A stretch of DNA of 64,000 nt, taken from the NCBI GenBank assembly GCA_017642965.1, contig JAEPOJ010000013.1, positions 23,227-87,226 on the forward strand, given 5' to 3'. The notes beneath the pieces are model-generated. The model did no database searches. It saw only the letters and a program-made list of their open reading frames with translations, and was not told where the DNA came from. Below are positions 1 through 8,791 of the stretch, piece after piece; position 1 is the first letter of the stretch; each line of letters opens with the position of its first letter. The position numbers were made by a program, and so were the translations under genes. Origin of the DNA: Phycisphaerales bacterium. Its GTDB lineage: Bacteria > Planctomycetota > Phycisphaerae > Phycisphaerales > UBA1924.

Positions 1-2645
1 GCGGCCTCGATCGACGCGGGCAGGCGCCCGGCGTTCTGGTAGCCGCGCGAAGCGCTGAGCAGCAGCTCGGGAGTCGTTTTCGACCACGGGTAACGCTGCG
101 CGAGTGCCTCGTACTGCCTGGGCTCGGCGTCGTTGCCCAGATACTGCAGCTCCGCGACGGCCCGCTGGTTGGCGCTGTCGTACGCCCCGAACCCCTGCTG
201 GGCAATGATCTTGCCGATGCGTCGAGCGGCCTCGAGCCCGGCGCGGACGGCGATGTCGTTGCCCTCCCACATGGCGCTGCGGAGTGTGGGTTGATCGAGC
301 ACGTCCTGATAGGCGATGATCGCCTCGTCGAAGCGGCTGTAGCGTTCGTGGAGCGCGCCCAGCTGCATCCGGTGCGCGACGGTCTGGTGGTGTGTCCGCG
401 CGAGCTCGCCGAGTGCGCGCATGAGCTCGAGCACACGCTCCTCGCCGAGGCGCTCGTAGAGACTGGCATCCTGCTCGCCCGTTGCCGGGGCGCGGATGAT
501 GGAGACCACGACCTCGAAGAGCTTGTCTCGTTGCGGGGTGCGCTGATCGATGGGGAGCGAAGCGACGACGCTCATGGCGCGTTGCACGCTGGGCACGATC
601 TCGTCGTAACGCTCCGAGCGGTGTGCGAGCTCCGCGATGGTGATGGCCGCGCTCGGGTCATTCGCGATGCGTTTTTCGAGGAGCTCGGACGCGGTGCCCC
701 ACGCGAGGAAGCTCGATGCGTTCATCTGATCGACAACGATGATCTGCCCGTCGAGCGCCGCGATGTTTCCGGTCGCGTCCAACGGGATAAACACGCTCTC
801 GCTCAGCGCAGCAGGGTCGAGCACGCGCACGCCGAGTTCGACGGGCGCGATCAGGCGATCGCCCGCGGCGATGACGCGCCCGCGGATGCCGATCTCATTC
901 TGGTTCTCGTCGCCAAGCTGCGGTGAGCGCTTCGAGCTGGTCGTCGCGAAGCTGCCCGCCTGGTAGGCGCTGATCCTGTCCTCGCTGACGCAAACGAAGA
1001 GGTCCTCGCTGACGCCGAGCAGGTAGTAGGACTCTCCCAGCAGGTCCGCGGGGCGCCTGGCGATGGTGCGTCCGGTCTTGGGGTCGAGCTGGAAGATCTC
1101 GGAGCCGTTGCTTGTGAGGATGAAGAGGCCGTGGCGGTTGATGACCGGGGCGTTGCCCGCGAAAGCGGGTCGGGTCGAGCGAGCGTAGAGGTCGGGCGCG
1201 GGCATGGTCCTGGCCCAGAGCACATCGCCGGTCGCGATGCGTATGGCGGCGGCGAACCCGATGAGGTCGGTGTAGTAAATGACACCGTCGCGGACAATCG
1301 GTGTGTGCGCAAGCTGGCCCATCTGCTGGAAGGGGAGCGATCCGGCGGACGCGAGCGGCTGGGTCCAGAGGAGCTCTCCGGTCGCCGCGTCGAGTGCGAG
1401 CACGCTGAGACTGATCAGGCGTTGGCGGCGGTTGTTGGCGCGTGCGGTCACGACCACGGTGCCGCGATCGACGACGATCGGGCCTCGGATCGAGGCGCCG
1501 GCGAGTGCTGGGTCGAGCGACTCGATATCGACGCTCCATCGCACGCTCCCGGTTCCCTGATCGAGCTTGAGCACACGAGACTGGGTGCGGTCCTGGCTGT
1601 TTCTTGGGGCGCCGGCGGAGACATAGATCGAACGCTGCCCGTCCGAGCTGACGGATGTCGCGTCGTCGAGGAGCCTGCCCAGTCGTGCGCGGGCGTCGCG
1701 GTGCAGCGGGATCTCTTCGCTCTGGTCAAACGTCTGGATGCGCCAGTTCGGGCGGAGGGTAAAGCGGTCGAAGCACGAGATGGTGTACCCGTCGTTGATA
1801 AACAGGAACTGGTCCTCAACGAGGGGGGCGCTCCAGGCCGTGGGTTTCCAGCTCGCCCCGCTGAGTCGCGATGGCGGTGCCTGGTCGCCCAGATCGAGCT
1901 GCGTGTTGGGGGTGAGCGGCACCTGCGCAAGCACGCCGGGGACGATGCCTTCCAGGGACACCGCATCCTGTGCGTCGCTCCGCCACACGAGCGAGTGCGC
2001 ATGGTCCTCCTGTTCGATGTTCGGGGGTGTCGCGTCGACGAAGCGGTCTGCGAATGTGCGCAGCTCCTGGGCGCGTTCGGCGAACGTGCCCGCGTCGGGG
2101 TGCTGCTCGGCTTGGTCGAGCAGCGCTCGCCCGGCGTGGAACCTACCGGATTCGATCTGAGTCTGTGCGTAGCGGAGCGACGCGATCAGGCCAGGCTCGG
2201 TGAGCCAGGCCTCGCGTGCGGCTCGGAGCCACTCATCCGGTCGATCGAGCCAGATCTGGGCGCGCGGCGTCATCTGGCGTCGGTAGGTCTCGAGCAGTTC
2301 CGGGTTTGCCAGCATGAATCGGTGCACACGCTCGCGGACCGGGATGTGCAGCGCGTCCGGGTCTTCATCGTCGACTCGGATCAGGCGTTCGCCGTGCGTC
2401 CGGATGATCTCGTCGCAGAGGCGGACGGCCTCGTCGAGATTGTCCTGGGCGATGAGTTCTGCCGCGCGTTTGAGCGCGTCGCTCGCGATGGGTGAGTCCG
2501 CGATGTAGACCGGGTTCTGATTGCCGATGGGCTGGAGCTGCCTTGCCTGGGCGATCGTGTGTGTGGTCGCGATCGGGATGGCGCAGGCCAGCCCGCCGAT
2601 GAGGCACAGGCGGGCGGCTCGGTGTTGGTTCCGGGGTTGTAACAC
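1..2645 (-). CDS. secreted PQQ-type beta-propeller / TPR protein (3' end outside window)
   Basis: The minus strand is open from a GTG start at 2645 to the left edge, so about 881 codons are present and the C-terminus is missing. The N-terminus reads as a signal peptide (basic start, then LCLIGGLACAIPIATT, cleavage near AQA). Residues about 30-150 are alpha-helical and TPR-like. From about residue 180 the protein has the repeating pattern of a PQQ/BamB-like beta-propeller, for example LALDAATGELLWTQPL and IRIATGDVLWART. After about residue 600 it returns to helical TPR-like repeats (SERYDEIVPSVQRAM, YSRFDEAIIAYQDVL). I infer an extracytoplasmic scaffold or binding protein, not an enzyme. The start was chosen because it gives a signal peptide; the ribosome binding site is weak. 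The reverse strand has long open frames of low-complexity, Arg/Asp/His-rich composition that I regard as shadows. Confidence 0.8.
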   Translation of the reverse strand, partial: MLQPRNQHRAARLCLIGGLACAIPIATTHTIAQARQLQPIGNQNPVYIADSPIASDALKRAAELIAQDNLDEAVRLCDEIIRTHGERLIRVDDEDPDALHIPVRERVHRFMLANPELLETYRRQMTPRAQIWLDRPDEWLRAAREAWLTEPGLIASLRYAQTQIESGRFHAGRALLDQAEQHPDAGTFAERAQELRTFADRFVDATPPNIEQEDHAHSLVWRSDAQDAVSLEGIVPGVLAQVPLTPNTQLDLGDQAPPSRLSGASWKPTAWSAPLVEDQFLFINDGYTISCFDRFTLRPNWRIQTFDQSEEIPLHRDARARLGRLLDDATSVSSDGQRSIYVSAGAPRNSQDRTQSRVLKLDQGTGSVRWSVDIESLDPALAGASIRGPIVVDRGTVVVTARANNRRQRLISLSVLALDAATGELLWTQPLASAGSLPFQQMGQLAHTPIVRDGVIYYTDLIGFAAAIRIATGDVLWARTMPAPDLYARSTRPAFAGNAPVINRHGLFILTSNGSEIFQLDPKTGRTIARRPADLLGESYYLLGVSEDLFVCVSEDRISAYQAGSFATTSSKRSPQLGDENQNEIGIRGRVIAAGDRLIAPVELGVRVLDPAALSESVFIPLDATGNIAALDGQIIVVDQMNASSFLAWGTASELLEKRIANDPSAAITIAELAHRSERYDEIVPSVQRAMSVVASLPIDQRTPQRDKLFEVVVSIIRAPATGEQDASLYERLGEERVLELMRALGELARTHHQTVAHRMQLGALHERYSRFDEAIIAYQDVLDQPTLRSAMWEGNDIAVRAGLEAARRIGKIIAQQGFGAYDSANQRAVAELQYLGNDAEPRQYEALAQRYPWSKTTPELLLSASRGYQNAGRLPASIEA

Positions 2646-2833
2646 GCTTGGGGTGGCCCTTCGGGAGTTCGCTGCTCTACGTACGATACCCGCACGGGGC
2701 GGTTCGTGTTGCGTCCGATTACGCGCATGGCGTACTCGGTTTTGATAACCCAGCCCGCACATCCGCCCTGGCCTGATCGTGATTCCAGATACCGGGGTGT
2801 AACAGAACCGCGTTGGCGTCGATTGTGCCCCTG

Positions 2834-3343
2834 ATGCACACGCCCTCACTCACTCCCGAGCGATCGCCGCACGAGCCACTCCAGGCTCGGCTCGGCGCGT
2901 TCTTCTCGGGTGTGTTTCCGCTGCTGCGGGCACGCAGCCGGCGGGTGCTGCTGCTCTCGTTCGCGATCGCCCTCATGAGCGCCGTCGACCTCTATCTCAC
3001 GCTCCTGTACGTCACGAATACGGGCATGAACGAGATGAACCCGCTCGCCCGCGCGATGATGGAGTATCAGTCCCCGGGTTTGCTCGCGTTGTGGAAGTTT
3101 GCGACGGTCGCGCTGAGCCTTGGGATCCTGATTGTCATCCGGACCAGGCGGAGCGCGGAGTGTGGTGCCTGGGTTGGCTGTTTCGTGCTCGGCTGGCTGA
3201 TGTCGCACTGGGTGGTCTTCATCGATGAGACCCGGGACATGAACCTGGAGATCATGCAGGAGATCGCCAGCGGCGATCCCACGTGGATCATGATCGACGC
3301 GGCCCCGCGCGAGCTGCGGTCCGGGCGGATCGTGATCGACTAG
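2834..3343 (+). CDS. small integral membrane protein, DUF5658-like
   Basis: A 169-residue protein with about three membrane segments: residues ~38-60 (LLLSFAIALMSAVDLYLTLL), ~83-103 and ~112-130. The sequence NEMNPLARAMME just after the first segment, preceded by a membrane Asp (SAVDLYLTL), matches the pattern I associate with DUF5658 membrane proteins; function unknown. The first in-frame ATG after an upstream alternative start was chosen because the extra seven residues add nothing recognisable. It is divergent from the beta-propeller gene and separated from it by 188 bases in which I see no further gene. The family assignment is from memory of the motif and is moderate. Confidence 0.65.
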   Translation: MHTPSLTPERSPHEPLQARLGAFFSGVFPLLRARSRRVLLLSFAIALMSAVDLYLTLLYVTNTGMNEMNPLARAMMEYQSPGLLALWKFATVALSLGILIVIRTRRSAECGAWVGCFVLGWLMSHWVVFIDETRDMNLEIMQEIASGDPTWIMIDAAPRELRSGRIVID

Positions 3344-3410
3344 GTCCCCCGGTTTTCAAACTTGGGTCGCTGGCGAGCAACTTTGCTGTGGGTGTGCTAC
3401 GCTCGTGTTG

Positions 3411-3875
3411 ATGAACGCGATCCTCAGAATGTCCAGAACCCTGCTCGCGCTGACGCCCCTGCTCCTGCTTGTCGGGTGCAACGGCGCGATCGCGCCGAGC
3501 TTCGAAGCCGTCGGTGTCGAGGAGATCGAGCGTGATCACGAGCGTTCGGTGATCGAGTTCCGTGTCCGGGCGACGAACCCCAACGCGGACCCGATCCCGC
3601 TGCGGACGGTGACCTACCGCGTCGAGATCAACGGCGAGCGGGTGTTCGAGGGTGTTCGATCGCCTGAGACCACGCTGCACACGTACTCGGACTCCGAGTT
3701 TGTGCTCCCGGCGGTGGTCCCGCTCGAATCGTTGCAGGGCACGATCGAGTACGCGCTCCTTGGGAGCGTGCAGTACATCCCGCCCGGGCGCTTGTCGGAA
3801 GTGCTTTTCGACGCGGAGGTGCACGTGCCCGAGGCCATGCTGGAGCTGGAGGGCACGATCGAGGCGGGCAACTAG
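3411..3875 (+). CDS. LEA type 2 / WHy-domain lipoprotein
   Basis: A 154-residue lipoprotein. The N-terminus has a lipoprotein signal ending in a lipobox (LLLLVGC), so the mature protein should be lipidated on Cys and attached to a membrane. The rest is one LEA_2-like beta-sandwich: the hallmark stretch FRVRATNPNADPIPL followed by VTYRVEINGERVF and a late LEGTIEAGN strand. LEA14/WHy proteins bind surfaces or partners and are often linked to desiccation or envelope stress; the specific role here is unknown. GTG and TTG codons lie immediately upstream of the ATG, and an internal ATG six codons later would still give a full signal peptide. The 3' end faces the Nif3 gene, only 22 bases away. Confidence 0.75.
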   Translation: MNAILRMSRTLLALTPLLLLVGCNGAIAPSFEAVGVEEIERDHERSVIEFRVRATNPNADPIPLRTVTYRVEINGERVFEGVRSPETTLHTYSDSEFVLPAVVPLESLQGTIEYALLGSVQYIPPGRLSEVLFDAEVHVPEAMLELEGTIEAGN

Positions 3876-3897
3876 CACGCTTTCGAGTCTTACTCTC

Positions 3898-5061
3898 TCA
3901 GCCGACGGTGATGTAGTCACGATCGCTTTTGCTGAGGATCAGATCCGCTTGTCCGAGTGATTCTTCGAGGCGTGCCTTGAGGCGGGGCAGGTAGCCGCGC
4001 TCGGTGTTGGTATGCCCAGCGAGGAGGATGCTGATGCCGGACTGGCGTGCGGCGAGGATGTGGTGGTGCGTCATCTCGCCGGTGATGAAGAGTTCGCACC
4101 CCTGTTCCCTGGCGGTCTGCCAGAGCATCCCGCCCGAGCCGGGCACGACCGCGATCGTTTCGAACGCGTAATCGCTCGTTTCGTGTTCGGGCGCCAGCGC
4201 GTAGCGGATGCGGGTGCGATCGAGGTGGTGCTTGAGGCGCTCGGCGATCCTAGAGATGGACGCGGGCCGATCGAGCACCAGTCTTCGCCCGGACCCCATG
4301 CGACGCACGGGCTCGGGGACGAGCTCGACGATGTCGTAGGCCGGGGTCTCGTAGGGATGGAACTCCTTGAGCGTTTCGATGACGATGGGCAGCGCCCGTC
4401 GGGAGCAGACCATCTCGATGCGAGTCTCCTTGACGCGTTCGAGTGTGCCGACCTCACCGATGGTTGGGTTTGCGCCCTCGTCGGGGAGGAATGTCCCCTC
4501 GCCCTTGGTGTTGAAGGAGCAGAGACGGTACTTGCCGATGCCTCCGGCGCCCGCGGTCCCCAGCGCTGCGCGGAGCTGGTCCGCCTCTTCTGAGGGGACG
4601 AACGTGATGACCTTGACCTCGCGGTCCGGCTCGCCCCCGGTCGCGGGGATCAGCGCCCGGCAGTCGCCGTGGATCATGCCCGTGGTCGGTTCGCCGTGCG
4701 GCGTGCTGACACCCTCGCAGAGCCAGTCCGTGATGCCCCCCATCGCGGAGTCCAAGGCCGTGTGCGGTGTATAGACGGCGATGCCCGCCTCGGCGCATCC
4801 CCGGATGATCCGCTCGGTGTGGGTGCGATCCGTCAGCGACTCGAGCGGGGCGAAGATCGGGGGGTGGTAGGCGACGATCGCACCGGCCCCCATCTCGATC
4901 GCCTCCTGGAGGACGCGTTCGGTGAGGTCGATGGTGAGGAGGATTGGGCCGGTGATCGCCCGGTTGGGATCGCCGAGCTGAAGCCCGACCTTATCCCATT
5001 CTTCCTTCAGCTTCAGGGGGGCGATGGACTCCATCGCGTTGACGAGATCCTGCACGATCAT
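3898..5061 (-). CDS. Nif3/DUF34 dinuclear metal-centre protein
   Basis: A 387-residue protein of the Nif3/YbgI family (often annotated GTP cyclohydrolase I type 2 homologue). Metal ligands are visible: His in AYHPPIF (about residue 66), His/Asp in YTPHTALDSAMGG (about 100-105) and the C-terminal His/Glu pair in LLAGHTNTERGYL (about 350). Between the two halves lies the PII/CutA-like insert typical of YqfO-type members (about 130-230, VKVITFVPSEEADQL through EFHPYETPAYDIVEL). The start at 5061 is supported by AGAGGAG six bases upstream. The family forms hexameric toroids with two metal ions; the physiological substrate is unsettled. It is divergent from ispE, with 88 bases between the starts. 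Confidence 0.92.
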   Translation of the reverse strand: MIVQDLVNAMESIAPLKLKEEWDKVGLQLGDPNRAITGPILLTIDLTERVLQEAIEMGAGAIVAYHPPIFAPLESLTDRTHTERIIRGCAEAGIAVYTPHTALDSAMGGITDWLCEGVSTPHGEPTTGMIHGDCRALIPATGGEPDREVKVITFVPSEEADQLRAALGTAGAGGIGKYRLCSFNTKGEGTFLPDEGANPTIGEVGTLERVKETRIEMVCSRRALPIVIETLKEFHPYETPAYDIVELVPEPVRRMGSGRRLVLDRPASISRIAERLKHHLDRTRIRYALAPEHETSDYAFETIAVVPGSGGMLWQTAREQGCELFITGEMTHHHILAARQSGISILLAGHTNTERGYLPRLKARLEESLGQADLILSKSDRDYITVG

Positions 5062-5149
5062 GGTGGCTCCTCTGCTGCGCACGAGAAGGTGTGCACTCGT
5101 GCATTGTATGTACGCCGCGGACAGCGACCGAGTGCGTAGAGTGTGTGCG

Positions 5150-6061
5150 ATGGGCGGAGATTCACAGCGGATTCAGGTGCGGTCGTACGCGAAGGTCAAT
5201 CTGGCGTTGTCGGTCGGGGCTCCGGTGGATGATCCGGGGAGTCTGACCCACGGCTATCACCCGATCTGCTCGTATATACACGCGATCGATCTGTGCGACA
5301 CAGTCGAAATCGAGCACGCCGAGCACCGGGGGGCCACGCGGTTCGATATCGCCTGGTCGAGGGGCGACGGGGAGACGCAGCCGGTGGGCTGGCTGCAGGA
5401 GCAGGACCTTGTCGTCAAGGCCTACAAGGCGCTGTACAACGAGGTCGACCACGACATGCGCTGCTCGATCCGTGTCCGCAAGTCGATCCCAGCGGGCGGC
5501 GGGCTGGGCGGCGGCTCGAGCGATGCCGCAGCGACGCTGCTTGGGCTCAATGAGCTGTTCGGGCTGGGACTCGGACGCGAACGGCTGGTATCGATCGCGA
5601 TGACGCTCGGCTCGGATATCGCGTTCTTTGTCGATCCCGGTTTCACCCCCCCACGCCCGGCGATCGTTGAGGGCTTCGGTGAGCGCATCGAGCGCCTGAA
5701 CGAGCGTCGGGAGGGGACCGAAGTCACGCTGATCTTTCCGCCGTTTGGCTGCGCCACCGGCGCGGTCTATGGGGCGTTCGATGCGATCTGCGATCGCGAT
5801 GCGCCCGACGATCGCCCCGCCCGCGCGCTCGCGGGGGCGTCACCGCTGGGTGATGCGATGATCGTGAACGACCTCTTTGAGGCGGCGTGTGCCACGACAC
5901 CTCAGCTGCGGGAGGTGCACGATGCCCTGGCTTCGGGGCTGGGGCGGGCGGTGCACCTGTCCGGGAGCGGGTCCACGCTGTTTGTTCTCGGACGTGTTGA
6001 GGCGGGGCGAGTGCACGAAGTCGCGCCGGATTGCCGGGTGGTGCATACGCGCCTGTGCTGA
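5150..6061 (+). CDS. ispE: 4-diphosphocytidyl-2-C-methyl-D-erythritol kinase
   Basis: A 303-residue GHMP kinase that phosphorylates CDP-ME with ATP in the non-mevalonate (MEP) isoprenoid pathway; cytoplasmic. It has the IspE opening RSYAKVNLALSVG with the catalytic Lys, the GHMP glycine loop IPAGGGLGGGSSDAA (about residues 110-125), and the third GHMP motif VHLSGSGSTLFVL near the C-terminus. LGSDIAFF carries the conserved Asp of the family. The ATG at 5150 was preferred over several upstream in-frame starts because homology begins within eight residues of it. The next gene follows after 42 bases in the same direction and may be co-transcribed. Confidence 0.95.
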   Translation: MGGDSQRIQVRSYAKVNLALSVGAPVDDPGSLTHGYHPICSYIHAIDLCDTVEIEHAEHRGATRFDIAWSRGDGETQPVGWLQEQDLVVKAYKALYNEVDHDMRCSIRVRKSIPAGGGLGGGSSDAAATLLGLNELFGLGLGRERLVSIAMTLGSDIAFFVDPGFTPPRPAIVEGFGERIERLNERREGTEVTLIFPPFGCATGAVYGAFDAICDRDAPDDRPARALAGASPLGDAMIVNDLFEAACATTPQLREVHDALASGLGRAVHLSGSGSTLFVLGRVEAGRVHEVAPDCRVVHTRLC

Positions 6062-6103
6062 AGCAAGATACACTAGCACCAAAGCCCCAACCCTGGAGAT
6101 TGC

Positions 6104-7165
6104 ATGAGCGACGACAACCTCGGCCCCAACGATCAGCAGGATTTCGATAGCGACACGGACACGGGCTTGGACGACCTGGTATCCGCGGACGACTCGTCCA
6201 TCATGAACTCGCGTCGGCTCGCGATGGGTATTGATCTGGGCGGCACCAACATCCAGGCGGGCGTGATCGATGAGCACGGCCAGGTGCTCGGGCGGGCCAA
6301 GGTCCGCACCGAGGCGGACCGTGGTTTCGAGAAGGTGATGGACCGGGTCGCGGCTGCTTCTCGCGAGGCGTGCGAGGACGCGGGCGTCAAAATGTCCATG
6401 ATCCACACCGCGGGGATCGGTGTGCCCGGCCCGATCGACCCGGAGAAGGGTGTGGTGGTCGAGGCGGTGAACCTGCGATGGAACAACGCGCCGGTGGTCA
6501 TCGCGCTCTCGGACCGCCTGACCGTCCCGGTCTACGCGGACAACGACGTGAACGTTGCGGTGTACGGCGAGTGGCGCGCGGGCATCGGCAACAACCGCCC
6601 GAATCTGCTCGGCGTCTGGGTCGGCACGGGCGTCGGGGGCGGCCTGGTCATCAACTCGCAGCTCCACCGCGGGGCGCACTACTCCGCGGGTGAGATCGGG
6701 CACATGATCATCCACCCCGGGGCGCACCTCGGCTCGCGCAGTGTGGAGCACAACTGCTCGCGGACCGCGATCGTGCACGAGCTCGTGAAGCTGATCAGGG
6801 CGAACCACCCATCGATGCTGCCCAGCCTGACGAATGGGAAGATGAGCAAGATCAAATCAAAGGTGCTCGCGCTGGCGTACGAGCAGGGCGACGACCTGGT
6901 CCGCACCGTGATCGATGATTCCGCGGACCTCCTGGGCATGGCGATCGCGAACGTGGTCACGCTGCTGAGCCTGGACATGGTGATCCTGGGCGGCGGCCTG
7001 GTGGAAGCGATCGGCAAGCCCTATGTCGACATCGTGCGCGACTCGGTGCGCCGCGAGGCCTTCCCGGAGTCGTTGCGGAAGATCAAGGTCGAGGCGAGCA
7101 CGCTCGGCGACGATGCCGGCATCGTGGGCGCGGGCATCATGGCCCTCGAGGAACACTGGAAGTAG
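6104..7165 (+). CDS. ROK-family sugar kinase (glucokinase-like), zinc motif degenerate
   Basis: A 353-residue ROK protein with a Gln/Asp/Ser-rich N-terminal extension of about 38 residues before the ATP-binding motif AMGIDLGGTNIQAGV. Other family signatures are IGVPGPIDPEKG, the catalytic Asp region VYADNDVNVAVYGEW, GVWVGTGVGGGLV and the ExGH motif AGEIGHMII. Known glucokinases of this family phosphorylate glucose or N-acyl sugars. The zinc-binding CxCGxxGC motif that normally follows ExGH is replaced here by GAHLGSRSVEHNCSR, with a single Cys, so the structural zinc site is probably lost. Substrate cannot be told from sequence. It lies 42 bases downstream of ispE. Confidence 0.87.
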   Translation: MSDDNLGPNDQQDFDSDTDTGLDDLVSADDSSIMNSRRLAMGIDLGGTNIQAGVIDEHGQVLGRAKVRTEADRGFEKVMDRVAAASREACEDAGVKMSMIHTAGIGVPGPIDPEKGVVVEAVNLRWNNAPVVIALSDRLTVPVYADNDVNVAVYGEWRAGIGNNRPNLLGVWVGTGVGGGLVINSQLHRGAHYSAGEIGHMIIHPGAHLGSRSVEHNCSRTAIVHELVKLIRANHPSMLPSLTNGKMSKIKSKVLALAYEQGDDLVRTVIDDSADLLGMAIANVVTLLSLDMVILGGGLVEAIGKPYVDIVRDSVRREAFPESLRKIKVEASTLGDDAGIVGAGIMALEEHWK

Positions 7166-7182
7166 TTGGCCCGGGACCACCG

Positions 7183-7212
7183 AATAAAAAACACCCCGCG
7201 TGGGCGGGGTGT
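7183..7212 (-). terminator. intrinsic terminator for flgM
   Basis: A 9-bp perfect stem (ACACCCCGC with GCGGGGTGT, loop GTGG) at 7191-7212. Read on the minus strand it is followed directly by TTTTTTATT (7183-7190). The stem is GC-rich and the T run lies on the minus-strand side, so it terminates flgM. It also lies 25 bases past the ROK kinase stop and may act weakly on the plus strand. Confidence 0.85.
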
Positions 7213-7241
7213 CCTTGTCAGTTTTCCGGATGACTCGCAGT

Positions 7242-7547
7242 TCAGATATCGAGGTTGATATCATCGAGGAGCTGGTCGGCGGCCTGCTCGAGCTTGTCGT
7301 CGCTCAGATAGGTGCCTGCCTCGATTTCTGCGCGGACGCGGTTGATCAGATCGGTACGCTCCTCCGGCTCGGCTTGGAGCTGGCTGAGATACTGTGCAAC
7401 GCGGGAGAGTTCGACGCGATCAGAACTCCGAGCCCCACCACGGCCCCGGACTTCCTCTGCGCCGGACTGACTCGCGTACGCAGGATCGACACTGACCCTT
7501 CGCACACGGAGACCCGAAGCGTTGTTGACGGATGAGATCTCACTCAT
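7242..7547 (-). CDS. flgM: anti-sigma-28 factor FlgM
   Basis: A 101-residue protein whose C-terminal half has the FlgM pattern: DRVELSRVAQYLSQLQ, then RTDLINRVRAEIEAGTYL and a final helix LEQAADQLLDD. FlgM binds and inhibits the flagellar sigma factor FliA until the hook-basal body is complete and it is exported. The N-terminal half is polar and likely disordered, as in other FlgM proteins. AGAGG lies about eight bases upstream of the ATG. Its presence implies a flagellated organism and fits the Maf-type glycosyltransferase 2 kb away, because Maf proteins glycosylate flagellins in several bacteria. No other flagellar gene is seen in the window. Confidence 0.85.
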   Translation of the reverse strand: MSEISSVNNASGLRVRRVSVDPAYASQSGAEEVRGRGGARSSDRVELSRVAQYLSQLQAEPEERTDLINRVRAEIEAGTYLSDDKLEQAADQLLDDINLDI

Positions 7548-7743
7548 TGAACTTGCCTCTTTTCTTGTGTCCTCTTCGTGCCCACCACCTGGACACCACT
7601 ACATCTTGTTGACGAAACCACTGTTCCATCCATCCCTAGACTGTGTATCGGTGCATTGAATCTGAACACTGTAAAAACGAAAAGATTTGGGCCCGGATGC
7701 TTAAGCAACTGCGAATGAAATCCTTACGTAGAATAACATACTG

Positions 7744-8751
7744 ATGGACCAAAGGGAAACTCGAACCATGCGCACGAAAATCTTTGAAACCCGCGATCAC
7801 AAGGGCGTTTTTTCTTTGTTCGGGTATATGGGCGCACCGAGCTTACTCAGAGTAGGGGCTGGTTGTGCCCTGATTTCGGGCCTTTTACTCGCTGGATGCG
7901 GCGGGGACCAGCCGCGTGAGGACGCGGATCGTGGTTATTATACCGATCAGTCTCAAAGCGTGTTTTCCTCCGAACCGCCCCCACCACCACCCCAAGATCA
8001 GGGCATGCAAGATAAAGACCGATCGGTCTTGATGCAGGGTGATGCGGGCAGCAACCGGGATGAGCCGCTCGGTGGATGGTCGATTATTCTGACCAAGCTC
8101 AACGGGGCGGGGATCGAGAAAGCGCAGGAGCTGCTCAAGGTGATCCAGACCGAGGCGGGGCTTCGGCAGGCATTCATCGAGCAGCGTTCAGAGGGGCTGG
8201 TCATCGCGTATGGCAACTACCACGGGCGTGATGAGGCGATCAAGGATCTGGAGCGTGTCAAGAAGACCAAGCTGCTGAGCGCGACGCCCTTCGAGAACGC
8301 GATCATTGCGCCGCCTTCGAGCACCGAGCTGCGCGGCTCGAACCCGATGTATGACCTTCGATCGGTGAAGCAGCGCTACGGCGAGCAGGCGGTGTACACG
8401 CTGCAGATCGGGCTGTATGGGCGGGTGGACTATCAGTCGCCAGCGCCCGAGGAACTCGCGGCGTATCGCAGAGCCGCCGAGGAAGCAGTGCGTGATCTGC
8501 GGGCGCAGGGCGAGCTGGCGTTCTACTACCACGCGCCGGCCAGAAGCATGGTGACCGTGGGCGTGTTTGGCGAGCGCGACTTTGATAACACCACGCTGCC
8601 CCCGCTGCAGTCGCCGCGGCTCAAGGCGACGCGTGAGAAGTTTCCCAACAACCTCGTGAACGGGGCGGGGCTCAACGAGACGCTCCGCACGGAGACGGGG
8701 AAGATGAAGCGGCTGCAGTCCAGCCAGCTCGTCGCAATCCCGGAGAAATAA
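7744..8751 (+). CDS. lipoprotein with two SPOR-like repeats
   Basis: A protein of about 335 residues, or 327 if the ATG at 7768 is used. A hydrophobic segment ends in a lipobox (ISGLLLAGC), giving a lipidated Cys around residue 52, an unusually long leader. A Gly/Asp and Pro-rich linker (PPPPPPQDQ) follows. Two alpha/beta repeats come next: GGWSIILTKLNG...IEKAQELLKVIQ (about 115-185) and YTLQIGLYGRV...YRRAAEEAVRDLRAQG (about 220-280). Both resemble the SPOR/peptidoglycan-binding fold, with a beta strand, a helix and VTVGVFGERDF as the closing strand. I infer an envelope lipoprotein that may contact peptidoglycan. The 196 bases upstream, shared with divergent flgM, are AT-richer than the surroundings and should hold both promoters. 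Confidence 0.65.
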   Translation: MDQRETRTMRTKIFETRDHKGVFSLFGYMGAPSLLRVGAGCALISGLLLAGCGGDQPREDADRGYYTDQSQSVFSSEPPPPPPQDQGMQDKDRSVLMQGDAGSNRDEPLGGWSIILTKLNGAGIEKAQELLKVIQTEAGLRQAFIEQRSEGLVIAYGNYHGRDEAIKDLERVKKTKLLSATPFENAIIAPPSSTELRGSNPMYDLRSVKQRYGEQAVYTLQIGLYGRVDYQSPAPEELAAYRRAAEEAVRDLRAQGELAFYYHAPARSMVTVGVFGERDFDNTTLPPLQSPRLKATREKFPNNLVNGAGLNETLRTETGKMKRLQSSQLVAIPEK

Positions 8752-8791
8752 CCACAGGGCGGGCGTTTCCGGTGCTGGGTCGGTGCGAGGT

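Noticed and set aside
1131..2495. 454-codon open frame on the plus strand
   Set aside because: Its translation is Arg/Asp/Val-rich without motifs and is the complement of the beta-propeller gene, whose frame shows clear propeller and TPR patterns.
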